DNA of 32,357 nucleotides from Acinetobacter bereziniae (GTDB lineage: Bacteria > Pseudomonadota > Gammaproteobacteria > Pseudomonadales > Moraxellaceae): contig WNDP01000042.1 of assembly GCA_009912575.1 (NCBI GenBank), forward strand, positions 1-32,357, in the 5' to 3' direction. A model generated the notes under the pieces. It was not told where the DNA came from. It saw nothing but the letters and a program-made list of their open reading frames with translations, and did no database searches. How positions within the stretch are numbered: position 1 is the stretch's first letter; each line of letters begins with the position of its first letter. Below, piece after piece: positions 1 to 8,121 of this stretch. Made by a program: the position numbers and the translations under genes.

Positions 1-102
1 GACACCCATGACTTTACAAGCTCTGGATACATTCTGAAGTTCTTCAGCTAAATTGAGTAAGCCTACTTTGTGTTTAATGATTTGATTGTTAGTATGCAAC
101 AT
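1..102 (-). CDS. IS481-family transposase, N-terminal fragment
   Basis: Thirty-four codons are visible, starting at the ATG at 102-100 and continuing off the left edge. The translation begins MLHTNNQIIKHKVGLLNLAE and goes on to the residues ELQNVSRACKVMGV. This matches the N-terminal helix-turn-helix start I know from IS481-family transposases (pattern KHKVGLLNLAEE...NVS.AC..MG, normally followed by SRDTFYRY). The catalytic DDE core is not in the window. The enzyme would bind the element ends and catalyse cut-and-paste or copy-out transposition. Whether the full gene is intact cannot be judged. Confidence 0.8.
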   Translation of the reverse strand, partial: MLHTNNQIIKHKVGLLNLAEELQNVSRACKVMGV

Positions 103-202
103 AAGAAAGTTACCTTTGTTTGATTAAGATTCGACACCTTTATCAAAACGGGTAACTTTCTCTTTTTCAAGATCAATGTCTGATCAGATCTGAACTAATA
201 CA
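1..202 (-). mobile_element. IS481-family insertion sequence, 5' end only
   Basis: The left edge of the window cuts an insertion sequence. Its transposase gene reads leftward from position 102, and about 100 bases of leader separate the start codon from the presumed element end at 202. Read on the minus strand the element begins TGTATTAGTTCAGATCTGAT. A terminal TGT and a short leader before the transposase fit IS481-type elements. The terminal region contains the palindrome TCAGATCTGA at 184-193. The other end and any target duplication lie outside the window, so the boundary at 202 is an inference from the TGT end. Confidence 0.65.
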
Positions 203-653
203 TCTAATTGATTAAATTTTTAACTCACTTTATTAAAAAACAACGTTTATTTTTATAACCATGTATAGCAATACGATTTTTTGTTTTTATGAAATGATTA
301 AACTGCCTGTTATATGTATCTAGTCAAGCTTACCGAGATTAATAACCTATTGAGCGCAAAAATTAAATGCGTTATTACAGTTATAAATATTATTTTTAAG
401 GACATTGATACATAACTTGTGTCTTTCGCATATTTTATCTCGAAATAACAGATGATTCAGCAGGTATATGATAATGTCGAAACCCTGAAAATTAGTTCAA
501 CATTCAAACAACGAAAATAACGAAAACAACAATTTTGTTTAATACGCTCTGAAAAAGTCCCTATCACTACATTTGGGCTAAATCTAAAAGAGCAGATACC
601 GAATACCTGCCCGCTTTCAATCAATAATAATAAAAGGCAATCACTCTTTCTAC
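203..653. other. Gene-poor AT-rich intergenic region
   Basis: About 450 bases between the IS481 end and ispF carry no convincing gene on either strand. It is very AT-rich. A short A-rich stretch near 505-535 repeats the unit AACGAAAA, and an imperfect hairpin near 593-611 (GCAG...CTGC arms) could help end ispF transcription, but neither is strong. No remnant coding frame is recognisable. Confidence 0.5.
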
Positions 654-1148
654 TTAAGCCTTAACATGATGCGAAATCAAAACTGTCGCTGTTGACAATA
701 TTCCTTCCTGACGCCCTGTAAAACCTAATTTTTCTGTGGTTGTTGCTTTCACACTAATTTGAGTTACTTCAACATCTAACACATCAGCGATACTTTGACG
801 CATTTCCAAATTGTGCTTGGCTAATTTTGGACGCTCACAAGCAACAGTAATATCTGCATTATTTAACACATAGCCACGATCTAAAACCAATTGATAAACA
901 TGTTTTAATAATTTTCGGCTATCTGCTCCCTTAAACTCTGCATCCGTATCAGGAAAATGCTGCCCAATATCACCAAGCGCTAATGCACCTAACAAGGCAT
1001 CACACAATGCATGAAGTACCACATCACCATCTGAATGTGCTTTTAAGCCATGAGTATGTGGAATTTGAATACCTGCCAAAGTGACAAAGTTACCTTCTTC
1101 AAAGGCGTGTACATCCATTCCTTGCCCTATACGAATCGGTATGCTCAT
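654..1148 (-). CDS. ispF: 2-C-methyl-D-erythritol 2,4-cyclodiphosphate synthase
   Basis: IspF converts CDP-methylerythritol 2-phosphate to methylerythritol cyclodiphosphate and CMP in the MEP isoprenoid pathway; it is a cytosolic metal-dependent trimer. The 164 residues match the usual length of about 160. The metal ligands are visible as D12 and H14 in GMDVHAF and H46 in [18 protein letters not shown] lies at 60-69, and the conserved [13 protein letters not shown] at 134-146 forms the nucleotide-side loop. I chose the ATG at 1148: AAGGGAG precedes it by six bases, whereas the TTG two codons upstream sits directly on that ribosome site. ispD, often the partner gene, is not adjacent. No clear terminator was found downstream. 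Confidence 0.97.
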   Translation of the reverse strand: MSIPIRIGQGMDVHAFEEGNFVTLAGIQIPHTHGLKAHSDGDVVLHALCDALLGALALGDIGQHFPDTDAEFKGADSRKLLKHVYQLVLDRGYVLNNADITVACERPKLAKHNLEMRQSIADVLDVEVTQISVKATTTEKLGFTGRQEGILSTATVLISHHVKA

Positions 1149-1250
1149 TTTCAACTCCCTTTATGCAGTTTTTAAGTTTTAAAAATCTTGTATTCGTACT
1201 TTCTCTTTCGCTATAGTACGTATGCAAACATTGTGAAAGTATAAGCGATC

Positions 1251-1901
1251 ATGCTGTTGAATACAGAATTTAATCAAATTAAAACGCTCTTGTCTGGTCT
1301 CATTTTGAGCTGTATCAGCACGTCTGCTGTTTATGCGCTACCGATTGAGTGTACACATCAAGACTCAACCCTGATCAAGAAGCTGTGTAGCACGCAGTTT
1401 AAAGCGCTTCGCACGCAACTTAATGAAAGTTATCTGACCACCTATCTTGTTACAGATGCACCTGTACGTTTAGTCAATGACACCCATCAATTATGGCTGA
1501 GCCGTTTAAATCAATGCAAAACCAGCGATTGCCTTAAACAACAGTTTGACATTCGACTGGAAGATTTAAATTTTTATACATCCATGAACCAAAGCCTAAC
1601 TCAACATTTTATAAAATATGAACATGGTAAAATTGCCAAGCAACCTACGCATTTACAAATACATCAGTTGACCAAAGATCGTATCAAAGTTGAAGGTATT
1701 GCATACCGCAATCCAAACAACCGTAAAGATACCCAAATAATTTCATTGTTGGCATATACCACACCTGAAAAAAAGAATGAAATTTTAGACAATGAACATG
1801 ATTGCAAATACATTCTTCGATTTCAAAAAGCCATCTTATCCGTTTCAACACAGCAAAAAGGTTGTGAACGCTTTAGTGGAATCTATCGCCTTTATGATTA
1901 A
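1251..1901 (+). CDS. Secreted protein with LprI-like (DUF1311) N-terminal domain
   Basis: The 216-residue protein has a signal peptide (hydrophobic stretch about 11-29, likely cut after VYA at 29). Residues 34-110 show the spacing of LprI/DUF1311 domains: C34, C46, then ALRTQLNESY, an H-Q-L-W-L segment at 79-83, and C89 and C94 before an R-L-x-x-L end. Four cysteines in this domain and two more at 185 and 205 suggest periplasmic disulfides. LprI of Mycobacterium inhibits lysozyme, but most DUF1311 proteins are uncharacterised, so lysozyme inhibition here is only a possibility. The C-terminal half (about 115-216) is not recognised. The gene is divergent from ispF with about 100 bases between them. 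Confidence 0.75.
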   Translation: MLLNTEFNQIKTLLSGLILSCISTSAVYALPIECTHQDSTLIKKLCSTQFKALRTQLNESYLTTYLVTDAPVRLVNDTHQLWLSRLNQCKTSDCLKQQFDIRLEDLNFYTSMNQSLTQHFIKYEHGKIAKQPTHLQIHQLTKDRIKVEGIAYRNPNNRKDTQIISLLAYTTPEKKNEILDNEHDCKYILRFQKAILSVSTQQKGCERFSGIYRLYD

Positions 1902-1929
1902 AATTTAAAATTAAAGATGGAAAATAATA

Positions 1930-2148
1930 ATGACGATAAAACTAGAGTTGGACCATCAAAAATTAGCAGTATTGTCGGAATGCATGCAAAACTACAATGT
2001 AGGTTCAGTTGAAGATGAATGGCCGAATAACATTCTTTCAAGCTTTACCCAAGTCTATAATGATGGAACGATTACCAAACACCCCAGAATACTAAGTCAC
2101 AGGGTTGGATATTCAAGAATTTGCTCTATGTCAAAAATTAAGTGCTGA
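1930..2148 (+). CDS. Small unknown protein, likely 5' half of a frameshifted gene
   Basis: This 72-codon frame starts with ATG after a weak GGA and reads MTIKLELDHQKLAVLSECMQ. I do not recognise a family. It overlaps the next frame by 44 bases, and its last 12 or so residues (VGYSRICSMSKIKC) look unlike protein, while the same bases in the +1 frame read LDIQEFALCQKLS. The simplest reading is one gene, 1930-2614, with a one-base change between 2096 and about 2148. The shift cannot lie earlier, because the second frame has a stop at 2093-2095. It begins 28 bases after the LprI-like gene and may be cotranscribed with it. Confidence 0.5.
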   Translation: MTIKLELDHQKLAVLSECMQNYNVGSVEDEWPNNILSSFTQVYNDGTITKHPRILSHRVGYSRICSMSKIKC

Positions 2149-2614
2149 AATTTCAAAGATCATGAACAATGTTGAAGTCGGTATGGGATCAAATGCTGGT
2201 GATTATTTTCAAGCATTTTATATCGCCTATCCAAATGGTTTAAGCAGTAAGACAATTAGCGCTGAGCTTATTCAACTCGCATTTGCCAATACGATTTTTC
2301 CGCTTGCAACAATTACGGTAGAACCGCTCACTACAAATACAATATGGTGGAGTGAAGTTGAACAAGATGGCGAAGAATCACCTGAAAGTTATTTTGAACC
2401 TTGGCAAAATATGCGAGCTTGGTTTAATCAACAACAAGATTTTATTGATTCCGCCTTTATCCGTATCGGTGATGCAACATTATTAGAGCAAATTGATAAT
2501 AAAGACTATCCCAAAGGAACAATTATTACCGGTTGTGTACTACCAAGGCTTGCCTTAGGTTTAACAGCAAATGGTAGCTTGGCTGGCCTATTCGGGTATG
2601 TTGTCCAAAGTTAG
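2105..2614 (+). CDS. Unknown protein, likely 3' part of a frameshifted gene
   Basis: The 169-codon frame opens with TTG at 2105, only two codons after the frame's closest upstream stop, with AGGG immediately before it and so no properly spaced ribosome site. An internal ATG lies at 2162. The protein is acidic, with a conserved-looking middle (DYFQAFYIAYPNGLSSKTIS) and a glycine-rich hydrophobic C-terminus (ALGLTANGSLAGLFGYVV). No family is recognised and no catalytic motif stands out. The poor start and the overlap with the preceding 72-codon frame suggest it is the downstream part of the same gene. It is followed 42 bases later by the DUF4304 gene. Confidence 0.55.
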   Translation: MDIQEFALCQKLSAEISKIMNNVEVGMGSNAGDYFQAFYIAYPNGLSSKTISAELIQLAFANTIFPLATITVEPLTTNTIWWSEVEQDGEESPESYFEPWQNMRAWFNQQQDFIDSAFIRIGDATLLEQIDNKDYPKGTIITGCVLPRLALGLTANGSLAGLFGYVVQS

Positions 2615-2656
2615 TTTTAGCCAGCATCGCTGACCTAATTTGAATCGAGTGTAACC

Positions 2657-3295
2657 ATGGATAAAAAATATATTTCTCAACAATTACGCAACCAGTTTTA
2701 TCCACTTTTAAAAGCACAAGGTTTTAGTAAAAAAGCAGATGTATTTTGGCAAGTTGATGGTGAAGTGATTCGAATCGTTGATGTTCAACACTCTAAAAAG
2801 AGACATTGCTTTCAGGTCAATTTAGGAATACATCTCATGCCATTGGGCGAATATGTATTGGGCTGTACAGGTAGACGCTTAGAGCTTGAAAAAATGCGCG
2901 ATTATGACTGTGCATGGCGTAATTCAATTATTTCAGGTTTAGTGAATGACCATGATAGTGATTGGTCATATACTCAATCAGAACAAGACGCAATTCAAAT
3001 GGTTGAGTTTTTAGTTTCTGAATGGGATCGTCAAAGTCAGCGATTTTTTGGAGAAATGGCGCAATGGCCTGAAGACTTTATTAAAAAAGCAACGATGGCA
3101 GTTAAAAATCCTGTGCATCCAATCGAGATGTGTACTTTATGTTATGTGGCTGGCGCAGCTGGTGATTTGCAACTGGTTAAAAATCTAGCAGAAGTTGCAC
3201 TGCCCTCTGTCCCTGAGCGTGCAACATCCTTGAAAACCCATTTAGAAGCTTTCCTTAAAGATCCAACTTTGGCAATCCCACAAATCACCATTTAG
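2657..3295 (+). CDS. DUF4304 domain protein
   Basis: The 212-residue protein shows the DUF4304 pattern near its start: LKAQGFSKKADVFW at 18-31, then I-V-D-V-Q-H-S-K-K at 40-48 and F-Q-V-N-L-G-I-H at 52-59. DUF4304 proteins have no established biochemical role. They are often seen among small variable genes, including immunity-type genes of polymorphic toxin loci, but no toxin gene is visible here. No signal peptide or membrane segment is present, so it should be cytosolic. The C-terminal half contains M-C-T-L-C-Y-V and is otherwise unremarkable. It stands 42 bases after the probable frameshifted gene and about 200 bases before the AlbA_2 gene. Confidence 0.7.
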   Translation: MDKKYISQQLRNQFYPLLKAQGFSKKADVFWQVDGEVIRIVDVQHSKKRHCFQVNLGIHLMPLGEYVLGCTGRRLELEKMRDYDCAWRNSIISGLVNDHDSDWSYTQSEQDAIQMVEFLVSEWDRQSQRFFGEMAQWPEDFIKKATMAVKNPVHPIEMCTLCYVAGAAGDLQLVKNLAEVALPSVPERATSLKTHLEAFLKDPTLAIPQITI

Positions 3296-3494
3296 ATACA
3301 AACACTCAAATAAATGCCTTATTCATCGAATTGAAATATTTGTTATATTTTCTAACAACTTTCAGCATATGATTTAAATCGATGTACTTTATTTCCTGCG
3401 TTTTTTCACTTATATATAACTCTATATAAATAGTCTAATGACATATTTGTTGTAAATACCGAACACCAAACGATAGAGGATAAAAGGTGTTGCT

Positions 3495-4535
3495 ATGGAT
3501 TTGAACATGTATCTCACCAATAAGTTTAAGAATTTTAATGAGTTTTTAGAAACTCATTGGCATGACTACCCCCATAAATACAAAGAAATTCAAACCTTGT
3601 TGTTTTTTCAGGCTTACACCACCACTCCATTTTCCGATAAATTTGAAATCAACATTTACCAAGCTCTCAAGTATCCAACACTTAGACATTATTTCCAGCA
3701 AATTGAAAAATATATTAATATTCCCCCTAAGCAACTTTTTCCAAGTTCATTCCATCGCCCCTATGAACATATTTTAAATGAGTTTAAATACTTAAGTTTT
3801 TATCAAGATCCATTTGAATTTCATAAAAAACTAGAAAAAATCAGAGATACCTTCAACAAAATTTCCATACCTGTTTCAAGCCATGACATTTATAGAGAAA
3901 TTTTGCACTACCTCAGCTCAAGTTTTGAATATATTGCAGATCCAAACGTCACAAATGAACTAAAAAATAAACTTATTTATCAATGGCAAGATATTCATAA
4001 TCTAGAAACTGTAACTGCTTATAAATCATTAGAAAAAATTAAAACCACTTTAAAAAATTATCAACAAAATGCCCACTCCGACTTTTATTTTAATTTGATT
4101 CAACTCGGTGAAAACCAAAGGGTTGAATTTAAAGAGCGTACTACTGATTTACTCACCAATCGTAAATCTGATAAATGGGTTAAAGCCTGTTTTGCCTTTA
4201 TGAATACCCGAAATGGATATGTGTTTATTGGTGTAGCTGACGATCTAAAAATCGTGGGCGTTGAACAAGAACTTGCTAAACACTTTAATGACTCACTTGA
4301 TTTAATGAAAAGAAGTTTAATTGATAAACTCGCACATGAAAGTAATAAGATTTCAAATATTTACACGACTTTAGAAGAAATAAAAATTCAAGGAAAAACG
4401 CTATTGGTATTCAAATGTAATAAATCTGATCGACCTTTATATTATAAAGGTGAATTATTTATGCGAACCAATGGACAAACGACACGTGTCCCCCCTGAAC
4501 TCATTGAAAGTTTTCGTGTAGAATTTTATTGTTAG
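3495..4535 (+). CDS. AlbA_2/Schlafen-type putative ATP-binding protein
   Basis: Of the 346 residues, the C-terminal part (about 205-335) matches the AlbA_2 (Schlafen-like, divergent AAA_4) domain: GENQRVEFKE at 205-214, ACFAFMNTRNGYVFIGVADD at 231-250 and RTNGQTTRV at 323-331. Related domains bind ATP or nucleic acid, and eukaryotic Schlafens cut tRNA. Bacterial members are mostly uncharacterised, and some occur as transcription regulators or in defence loci. In this protein N-T-R-N-G replaces the usual N-T-x-G-G. Residues 1-200 are rich in aromatic, lysine and glutamate residues, probably all-helical, and not recognised. The ATG at 3495 has AAAGGTG seven bases upstream. It has its own 200-base upstream gap, so probably its own promoter. 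Confidence 0.8.
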   Translation: MDLNMYLTNKFKNFNEFLETHWHDYPHKYKEIQTLLFFQAYTTTPFSDKFEINIYQALKYPTLRHYFQQIEKYINIPPKQLFPSSFHRPYEHILNEFKYLSFYQDPFEFHKKLEKIRDTFNKISIPVSSHDIYREILHYLSSSFEYIADPNVTNELKNKLIYQWQDIHNLETVTAYKSLEKIKTTLKNYQQNAHSDFYFNLIQLGENQRVEFKERTTDLLTNRKSDKWVKACFAFMNTRNGYVFIGVADDLKIVGVEQELAKHFNDSLDLMKRSLIDKLAHESNKISNIYTTLEEIKIQGKTLLVFKCNKSDRPLYYKGELFMRTNGQTTRVPPELIESFRVEFYC

Positions 4536-4575
4536 CTTCCAACATTTAAAACCTTTAGCGAGAAGAATTAAAAAT

Positions 4576-5118
4576 ATGGATTATCCTCATTTTAAATATC
4601 ATCCCAATGCATACAAACTTAATCTATTCGAAAAAGAAGATGGTATTTGTTCGATTTGCAATGAGCAACGTGATTTAAAGTACGTGTGTTCTTTTTACAG
4701 CGTAGATGAACCCGATTATATCTGTCCGTGGTGTATTGCCAATGGTGCAGCAGCACAAAAATACGATGGCGAATACAATGATTACTGCGGCATCGAAGGC
4801 GTTTCTTCCAACCCAGATGATGCATCCCGAAAAATCAATCCTGAATTTTTAAATGAAATCTGTACTCGAACACCAAGTTATCATAGTTGGCAACAAGAAA
4901 TTTGGCTGGTACATTGCAATGAGCCATGCCAGTTCATAGCTTATGCAGATAGTGAAATGCTTAAACCGATTTGGGAAGAAGTCCAAGCCGATATCGAAGA
5001 AAATGGTTATCCAGTAGAGCTTATCCAAGATCACCTTAGGGTCGACGGTGATTTAACAGGCTATCTATTTCAATGCATTCATTGCCAACAGCATCGCTTA
5101 CATATTGATTGTAGTTAA
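4576..5118 (+). CDS. CbrC family (UPF0167) cysteine-rich protein
   Basis: The 180-residue protein matches UPF0167/CbrC from its first residues (Y-P-H-F-K-Y-H-P-N) to its end. It has paired cysteines that probably bind zinc: C25/C28 (CSIC), C50/C53 (CPWC), C114/C118 and C167/C170 (CIHC), plus the segment CPWCIANGAAAQKYDGEYND. E. coli CbrC is named for a link to colicin E2 tolerance under CreBC control, but its mechanism is unknown. No signal peptide is present, so it should be cytosolic. It follows the AlbA_2 gene by 40 bases and could share its transcript. It converges on the acetyltransferase gene with only 56 bases between. Confidence 0.85.
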   Translation: MDYPHFKYHPNAYKLNLFEKEDGICSICNEQRDLKYVCSFYSVDEPDYICPWCIANGAAAQKYDGEYNDYCGIEGVSSNPDDASRKINPEFLNEICTRTPSYHSWQQEIWLVHCNEPCQFIAYADSEMLKPIWEEVQADIEENGYPVELIQDHLRVDGDLTGYLFQCIHCQQHRLHIDCS

Positions 5119-5174
5119 AAAGAGAAATAAAACAGCATAGTTGTGACTCAATAAATAGTGAATTTATCAAATGC

Positions 5175-5774
5175 CTAACGAGATAATAATTGCGTCAAAT
5201 GCTGTTTCACTTCTAACCATTCTCCTTTCAAAATACTATACATCACCGTGTCTCGAACAGAACCATCTTTCCTTAAGGCATCTTGACGTAAAATACCATC
5301 ACGTTGAGCACCCAATCGTTCAATTGCTTTTTGGCTCTTTACATTGCGTATATCAGTACGTAAGGCAACTGAATTGGCCTGTAAAGTCTCAAAAGCATAT
5401 TGAAGAAGTAAAAGTTTACAACTGGTATTGATGTGGCTACGTTGTGCAGACTGACCATACCATGTATAACCAATCTCAACTCGACGAACATCCCAAACAA
5501 AATCTCTAAAACTGGTTGTACCGACAATACGGTGTGTATGCTGATCTAAAACGACAAATGGAACACGTAAACCTTGTGACTTTTGCTCAAGCGCCTTGGC
5601 AATATAGGTCTGTATCTGCGTGTAGTGTGGTACCGAAGTATATTCTAGCTGCCATAGCCTTCCATCTTTACACACATCCATTAGCGCCATTTCGTGCTCT
5701 GCCTGTAAGGGCAACAGCTGTACATGCGGTGTTTGCAATGCTGCATAAAGCGGTGAAAAAATATCTTGATTCAT
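5175..5774 (-). CDS. GNAT-family N-acetyltransferase (RimJ/RimL-like)
   Basis: The 199-residue protein is a GNAT acetyltransferase that would move an acetyl group from acetyl-CoA to an amine. The opening V-Q-L-L-P-L, the core strand-and-loop E-I-G-Y-T-W-Y at 100-106 with Q-R-S-H-I-N following, and N144-VKSQKAIERLGAQRDG fit the RimJ/RimL-like subgroup with the R-(T/S)-x-(V/I)-N signature. The end (DGSVRDTVMYSILKGEW) is also typical. Substrate is unknown; small-molecule or protein N-terminal acetylation are both possible. It is a single leftward gene, convergent with the CbrC gene. A weak GGTG precedes the ATG. Confidence 0.88.
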   Translation of the reverse strand: MNQDIFSPLYAALQTPHVQLLPLQAEHEMALMDVCKDGRLWQLEYTSVPHYTQIQTYIAKALEQKSQGLRVPFVVLDQHTHRIVGTTSFRDFVWDVRRVEIGYTWYGQSAQRSHINTSCKLLLLQYAFETLQANSVALRTDIRNVKSQKAIERLGAQRDGILRQDALRKDGSVRDTVMYSILKGEWLEVKQHLTQLLSR

Positions 5775-5969
5775 AGCAGTTACACCGATGTAGAGGAAGC
5801 TCCCCGATTGTCCGCTATATTTTTGAATCTTTTATGATCAAAATATGAAGTAATCATGACAACTTTTCAAATGATGACAAAAAATCATTTTATGAAGCAA
5901 AATTTAGCATCACACTCATTTAGAATTTGAAAGGCTAAGGGGCTCACTTACACAGCTTAATCTTAAAAT

Positions 5970-6821
5970 CTAAATCGCTAGCGCCAAGCAAATCACACCT
6001 AGCAAGCCTAAAACTAAACCTAGCGCTGTTACGACTTTTAATTTTTCTCTAAAAATTACTAAACCTGCCATCACCCCCATCAAGACCACCAAAATATTCA
6101 TCCCAGCAAAAACAACCGCAGGAGAATCTTTGAGTAAAAGATGAGCTTTTACATACAATGCTATATTGGCAAAATTTAAAACACCTAAGACCAGTCCTGC
6201 GCATAAATTTTGGATATTCCATTGTGCCTTCTGTAGTAGTAAATAACCTATCGATAAGACAAAAGAGCAGATAAACATCAGGGTGAGCGTGACTGGAAAT
6301 TGAAGTCCCAAACTGGTTGTATATTTTAATAAAATATCAACTAAGGCATATCCGCCCCATACACTGAGTAAGTACAACATGCCTTTTTTATTGAATGACT
6401 GATGAGAGGAATCTGACTGAGAAAGTACAATACATAAAACAGCAAAAATCCCTAAACCAATACCGACTATTTTTAATAAGTTGAACTGTTCTTGAAATAA
6501 AAAATATGCAGCCAAAAGTGATAAAACGACCGATAAACGCTGAGCGATTTCTGTGCGCAAGATTCCTGCACTTTGTAATGATTTAGACAAACAAAAGAAA
6601 ATACTGGGCAATACAATCCCAAGTGCAACAATCAACCACCAAGGTGTATTTGAAATTGAAATATGCACCAAATCGGGCTTAAACCAAAGATAACTCAATA
6701 AACTTGCAATCGCATAATTCCAAGCAATCATCTGTAATGCATCAAAGCCTTTTTGTTTGGTAAATTTTAAAAGCATTGAGACCAACACACTACATAAAGC
6801 TGCTGAAAATATGAGTTCCAT
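5970..6821 (-). CDS. EamA/DMT-family membrane transporter
   Basis: The 283-residue protein is almost entirely hydrophobic with about ten membrane segments, in two repeats of five as expected for drug/metabolite (EamA) transporters. The first residues (MELIFSAALCSVLVSMLLKF) form segment 1, and the last (VVTALGLVLGLLGVICLALA) segment 10. In this family, members export amino acids, sugars or other metabolites through the inner membrane; the substrate here cannot be told. It lies downstream of fba on the same strand, but the fba terminator separates them, so it probably has its own promoter in 6822-6900. Confidence 0.85.
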   Translation of the reverse strand: MELIFSAALCSVLVSMLLKFTKQKGFDALQMIAWNYAIASLLSYLWFKPDLVHISISNTPWWLIVALGIVLPSIFFCLSKSLQSAGILRTEIAQRLSVVLSLLAAYFLFQEQFNLLKIVGIGLGIFAVLCIVLSQSDSSHQSFNKKGMLYLLSVWGGYALVDILLKYTTSLGLQFPVTLTLMFICSFVLSIGYLLLQKAQWNIQNLCAGLVLGVLNFANIALYVKAHLLLKDSPAVVFAGMNILVVLMGVMAGLVIFREKLKVVTALGLVLGLLGVICLALAI

Positions 6822-6903
6822 AATTGAGTTTCATCCGATCAGTTTGTTGGAGAAATTATCTAAAAATTTATCCTAGGATAACGTTATCTAACATTTAGCC
6901 AGC

Positions 6904-6932
6904 AAAAAGCCCACTACACTAGAGTGGGCTTT
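6904..6932 (-). terminator. Rho-independent terminator of fba
   Basis: A perfect 10-bp stem, AAAGCCCACT at 6906-6915 and AGTGGGCTTT at 6923-6932, encloses a seven-base loop. On the minus strand it is followed by TTTTT. It begins 24 bases after the fba stop codon. It also separates fba from the EamA gene. Confidence 0.9.
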
Positions 6933-6955
6933 CTATGTTCAATCATCATTAAAGA

Positions 6956-7993
6956 TTATTTATAACGATCAACCATTTTTTCTAAAGAAATTGGGCGAAT
7001 TTTGTCTGCATTACCTGCAGTACCAAATGCTGTGTAACGATCTACACAAATTTGTTTCATTGCTTCGACAGTTTCACCAAAGAATTTACGTGGATCAAAT
7101 TCACTTGGTTTTTCAGCCATCATGCGACGCATTGCACCAGTAGAAGCTAAACGTAAATCTGTATCAATATTGATTTTACGTACACCATGTTTGATGGCTT
7201 CAACCAATTGCTCAACCGGAACACCATAAGTTTCTTTGATGTCGCCGCCATATTGGTTAATCACAGCCAACCACTCTTGTGGTACAGAGCTTGAGCCATG
7301 CATAACAAGGTGAGTATTTGGAAGTGCTGCATGAATTTCTTTAATACGGTCAATCGCTAAGATGTCGCCTGTAGGTGGACGTGTAAATTTGTACGCACCA
7401 TGTGAAGTACCAACAGCAATAGCTAAAGCATCAACATTGGTATCAGATACAAATTGGCGAGCTTCTTCAACAGAAGTTAGTAATTGAGAATGATCAAGAA
7501 CGCCTTCAGCGCCCACACCATCTTCTTCGCCTGCCATACCTGTTTCAAGGCTACCTAAACAACCAATTTCACCTTCTACCGAAACACCACAAGCATGTGC
7601 CATTTCAACAGTACGGCGAGTTACATCGACATTATATTCATAAGAGGTTGGTGTTTTACCATCAGCACCCAATGAACCATCCATCATCACTGATGAAAAG
7701 CCTAGTTGGATTGAGCGTTGGCAAACATCTGGGCTTGTACCATGATCTTGGTGCATAACCACTGGAATATGCGGCCATTCTTCGATCGCAGCTAGAATTA
7801 GATGACGTAAAAACGGCGCACCTGCATACTTACGCGCACCAGCAGAAGCTTGCACGATTACAGGTGAATTTGTTTCGTCAGCGGCTAACATAATTGCGCG
7901 CATTTGTTCTAAGTTGTTTACATTAAACGCTGGAACACCGTAGCTATGCTCACCGGCATGATCCAAGAGTTGGCGCAATGAAATAAGAGCCAT
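6956..7993 (-). CDS. fba: Class II fructose-bisphosphate aldolase
   Basis: This cytosolic zinc enzyme reversibly splits fructose 1,6-bisphosphate into glyceraldehyde 3-phosphate and dihydroxyacetone phosphate. The 345 residues are typical of the longer CbbA-like class II group. Visible are [10 protein letters not shown] at 21-30, HQDHG at 81-85 (catalytic D83, zinc ligand H84), the zinc-region [14 protein letters not shown] at 139-152, V-M-H-G-S-S-S with a further ligand histidine, and KINIDTDLR near the phosphate site. The ATG has a strong GGGAGG six bases upstream. The gene lies between two terminators and is probably transcribed alone, although pgk upstream on the same strand works in the same pathway. 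Acinetobacter uses it mainly in gluconeogenesis. Confidence 0.97.
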   Translation of the reverse strand: MALISLRQLLDHAGEHSYGVPAFNVNNLEQMRAIMLAADETNSPVIVQASAGARKYAGAPFLRHLILAAIEEWPHIPVVMHQDHGTSPDVCQRSIQLGFSSVMMDGSLGADGKTPTSYEYNVDVTRRTVEMAHACGVSVEGEIGCLGSLETGMAGEEDGVGAEGVLDHSQLLTSVEEARQFVSDTNVDALAIAVGTSHGAYKFTRPPTGDILAIDRIKEIHAALPNTHLVMHGSSSVPQEWLAVINQYGGDIKETYGVPVEQLVEAIKHGVRKINIDTDLRLASTGAMRRMMAEKPSEFDPRKFFGETVEAMKQICVDRYTAFGTAGNADKIRPISLEKMVDRYK

Positions 7994-8068
7994 AATATCC
8001 TCCCAAGTAATGCCCCATATTCTACATGCTGATTTATTTCAATTCAGCAACAATCTTGACTATTTCAT

Positions 8069-8092
8069 AAAAAATCCCCGCGTTTGCGAGGA
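8069..8092 (-). terminator. Rho-independent terminator of lipoprotein gene
   Basis: Minus-strand TCCTCGC pairs with GCGGGGA across an AAAC loop (8075-8092) and is followed by six T (8069-8074). It lies 30 bases beyond the lipoprotein stop codon and upstream of fba. Confidence 0.9.
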
Positions 8093-8121
8093 CTTTTAAC
8101 AAATAACAACATTTAAAAAGA

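Noticed and set aside
505-535. Short A-rich repeat AACGAAAA as a tandem-repeat locus or CRISPR remnant
   Set aside because: Too few and too short units, no spacers, and the region is simply A-rich.
5516-5776. Plus-strand frame opposite the acetyltransferase
   Set aside because: Antisense shadow of a clear GNAT gene; no ribosome site and no protein-like pattern.
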